DNA of 6,375 nucleotides, taken from contig JAYTDO010000578.1 in NCBI GenBank assembly GCA_043735935.1, forward strand, positions 1-6,375. Direction: 5' to 3'. A program made the translations under genes and the position numbers. The notes beneath the pieces were generated by a model, which saw only the letters and a program-made list of their open reading frames with translations, made no database searches and was not told the DNA's origin. Below are positions 5,852 through 6,375 of the stretch, one piece after another. The first letter of the stretch is position 1, and every line of letters begins with the position of its first letter. The DNA is from JANLQB01 sp043735935. GTDB taxonomy: Bacteria > Verrucomicrobiota > Verrucomicrobiia > Chthoniobacterales > Chthoniobacteraceae.

Positions 5852-6375
5852 ATGCTGAATCTCTTTGATCTCTCCAATGAAGTCGCCGTCGTCATCGGAG
5901 CCACCGGCGTCCTCGGCGGCGCATTGGCCGACGGACTGGCGTCGGCCGGCGCAAGGGTAGCCGTGGTCGGTCGAAACGCGGAACGGGGCGAGACTCGAGC
6001 CGCGGCGATCATGGCCGCGGGGGGCACCGCTCGCTATTTTTCGGCCGACGCCATGGATCGCGCATCAGTGAAAGCCGCCCACGAGTCGATCGCTTCGACC
6101 ATGGGATTGCCAAGCATCCTGGTGAACGCGGCGGGCGGAAATGATCCGCGCGTGACGGTAACGCCGGAGCGTCCGGTCGAGTCGATCGCGCTGGAGGACT
6201 GGCGCGCGAACTTTGATCTCAATCTCGTCGGTGGCGTGCTCCTGCCATGCCAGGAGTTTGGCCCCGCCATGGCCGCTCGCGGCCGCGGATCGATCATCAA
6301 TATCGCCAGCGTCAGCGCTCACCTGCCGCTCTCGCGGGTCGTCGCATATTCCGCCAGCAAAGCAGCGGTCCTGAG
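5852..6375 (+). CDS. SDR family oxidoreductase, D-mannonate/fructuronate reductase-like (3' end missing)
   Basis: Translation from the ATG at 5852 stays open to the window edge and gives 174 residues; the normal SDR length is about 250-280, so roughly the last third is missing. It is a classical SDR. The cofactor loop GATGVLGG (16-23) has the LGG ending typical of the mannonate reductase subgroup instead of GIG. VNAAGGN (91-97) has the GGN extension also typical of that subgroup. FDLNLVG (121-127) contains the structural Asn124, and NIASVS (150-155) has the catalytic Ser153. YSASK (166-170) supplies Y166 and K170. The insertion after GGNDP and the LLPCQEF segment also fit SDR-type D-mannonate oxidoreductases, which interconvert D-mannonate and D-fructuronate with NAD(H) in glucuronate catabolism. 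The family is firm; the substrate is inferred from subgroup motifs. No Shine-Dalgarno is seen. The divergent sugar kinase upstream is compatible with a sugar-acid role but does not prove it. Confidence 0.75.
   Translation, partial: MLNLFDLSNEVAVVIGATGVLGGALADGLASAGARVAVVGRNAERGETRAAAIMAAGGTARYFSADAMDRASVKAAHESIASTMGLPSILVNAAGGNDPRVTVTPERPVESIALEDWRANFDLNLVGGVLLPCQEFGPAMAARGRGSIINIASVSAHLPLSRVVAYSASKAAVL

Overview
The window is GC-rich (roughly 60% by eye), densely coding bacterial chromosome with seven protein genes. I see no RNA gene, insertion sequence, CRISPR array, phage gene or plasmid gene. None of the six visible start codons has a convincing Shine-Dalgarno sequence. Together with the style of the proteins (secreted serine hydrolases, an unusual long PfkB-family kinase, a FabG ending in GGMVM), this suggests a Gram-negative bacterium of the Planctomycetota-Verrucomicrobiota-Chlamydiota (PVC) type, most likely Verrucomicrobiota. 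That placement is inference from resemblance and has not been tested by a search.

Left part (1-2604, + strand): two consecutive genes of the class C beta-lactamase / serine hydrolase superfamily. The first enters from outside the window and has the SxxK nucleophile motif but a Y-G-P variant of the second motif. The second is complete, has a signal peptide and all three motifs (SVTK, YNN, HGGG), and ends in two tandem copies of a DUF3471-like domain.

Middle part (2647-4584, + strand): a compact run of fabG (3-oxoacyl-ACP reductase type SDR), a SixA-type phosphohistidine phosphatase and pgl (6-phosphogluconolactonase, pentose phosphate pathway). The gaps are 27 and 3 bases, which suggests cotranscription. 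The products belong to different pathways (fatty acid or polyester synthesis, phosphohistidine turnover, oxidative pentose phosphate pathway), so this looks like a housekeeping cluster, not one dedicated pathway.

Right part (4581-6375): a PfkB-family sugar kinase on the - strand converges on pgl so tightly that both genes take their TAG stops from one CTAG palindrome. A 155-base divergent gap separates the kinase from a second SDR on the + strand. That SDR resembles D-mannonate/fructuronate oxidoreductases and runs off the right end. The kinase and this SDR may both act in sugar or sugar-acid metabolism, but the substrate of neither can be read from the sequence.

No clearly new multi-gene system is visible. 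The most worthwhile points are the kinase of unassigned substrate next to a mannonate-reductase-like SDR, the duplicated C-terminal domain of the second hydrolase, the shared CTAG stop, and the absence of Shine-Dalgarno sequences.
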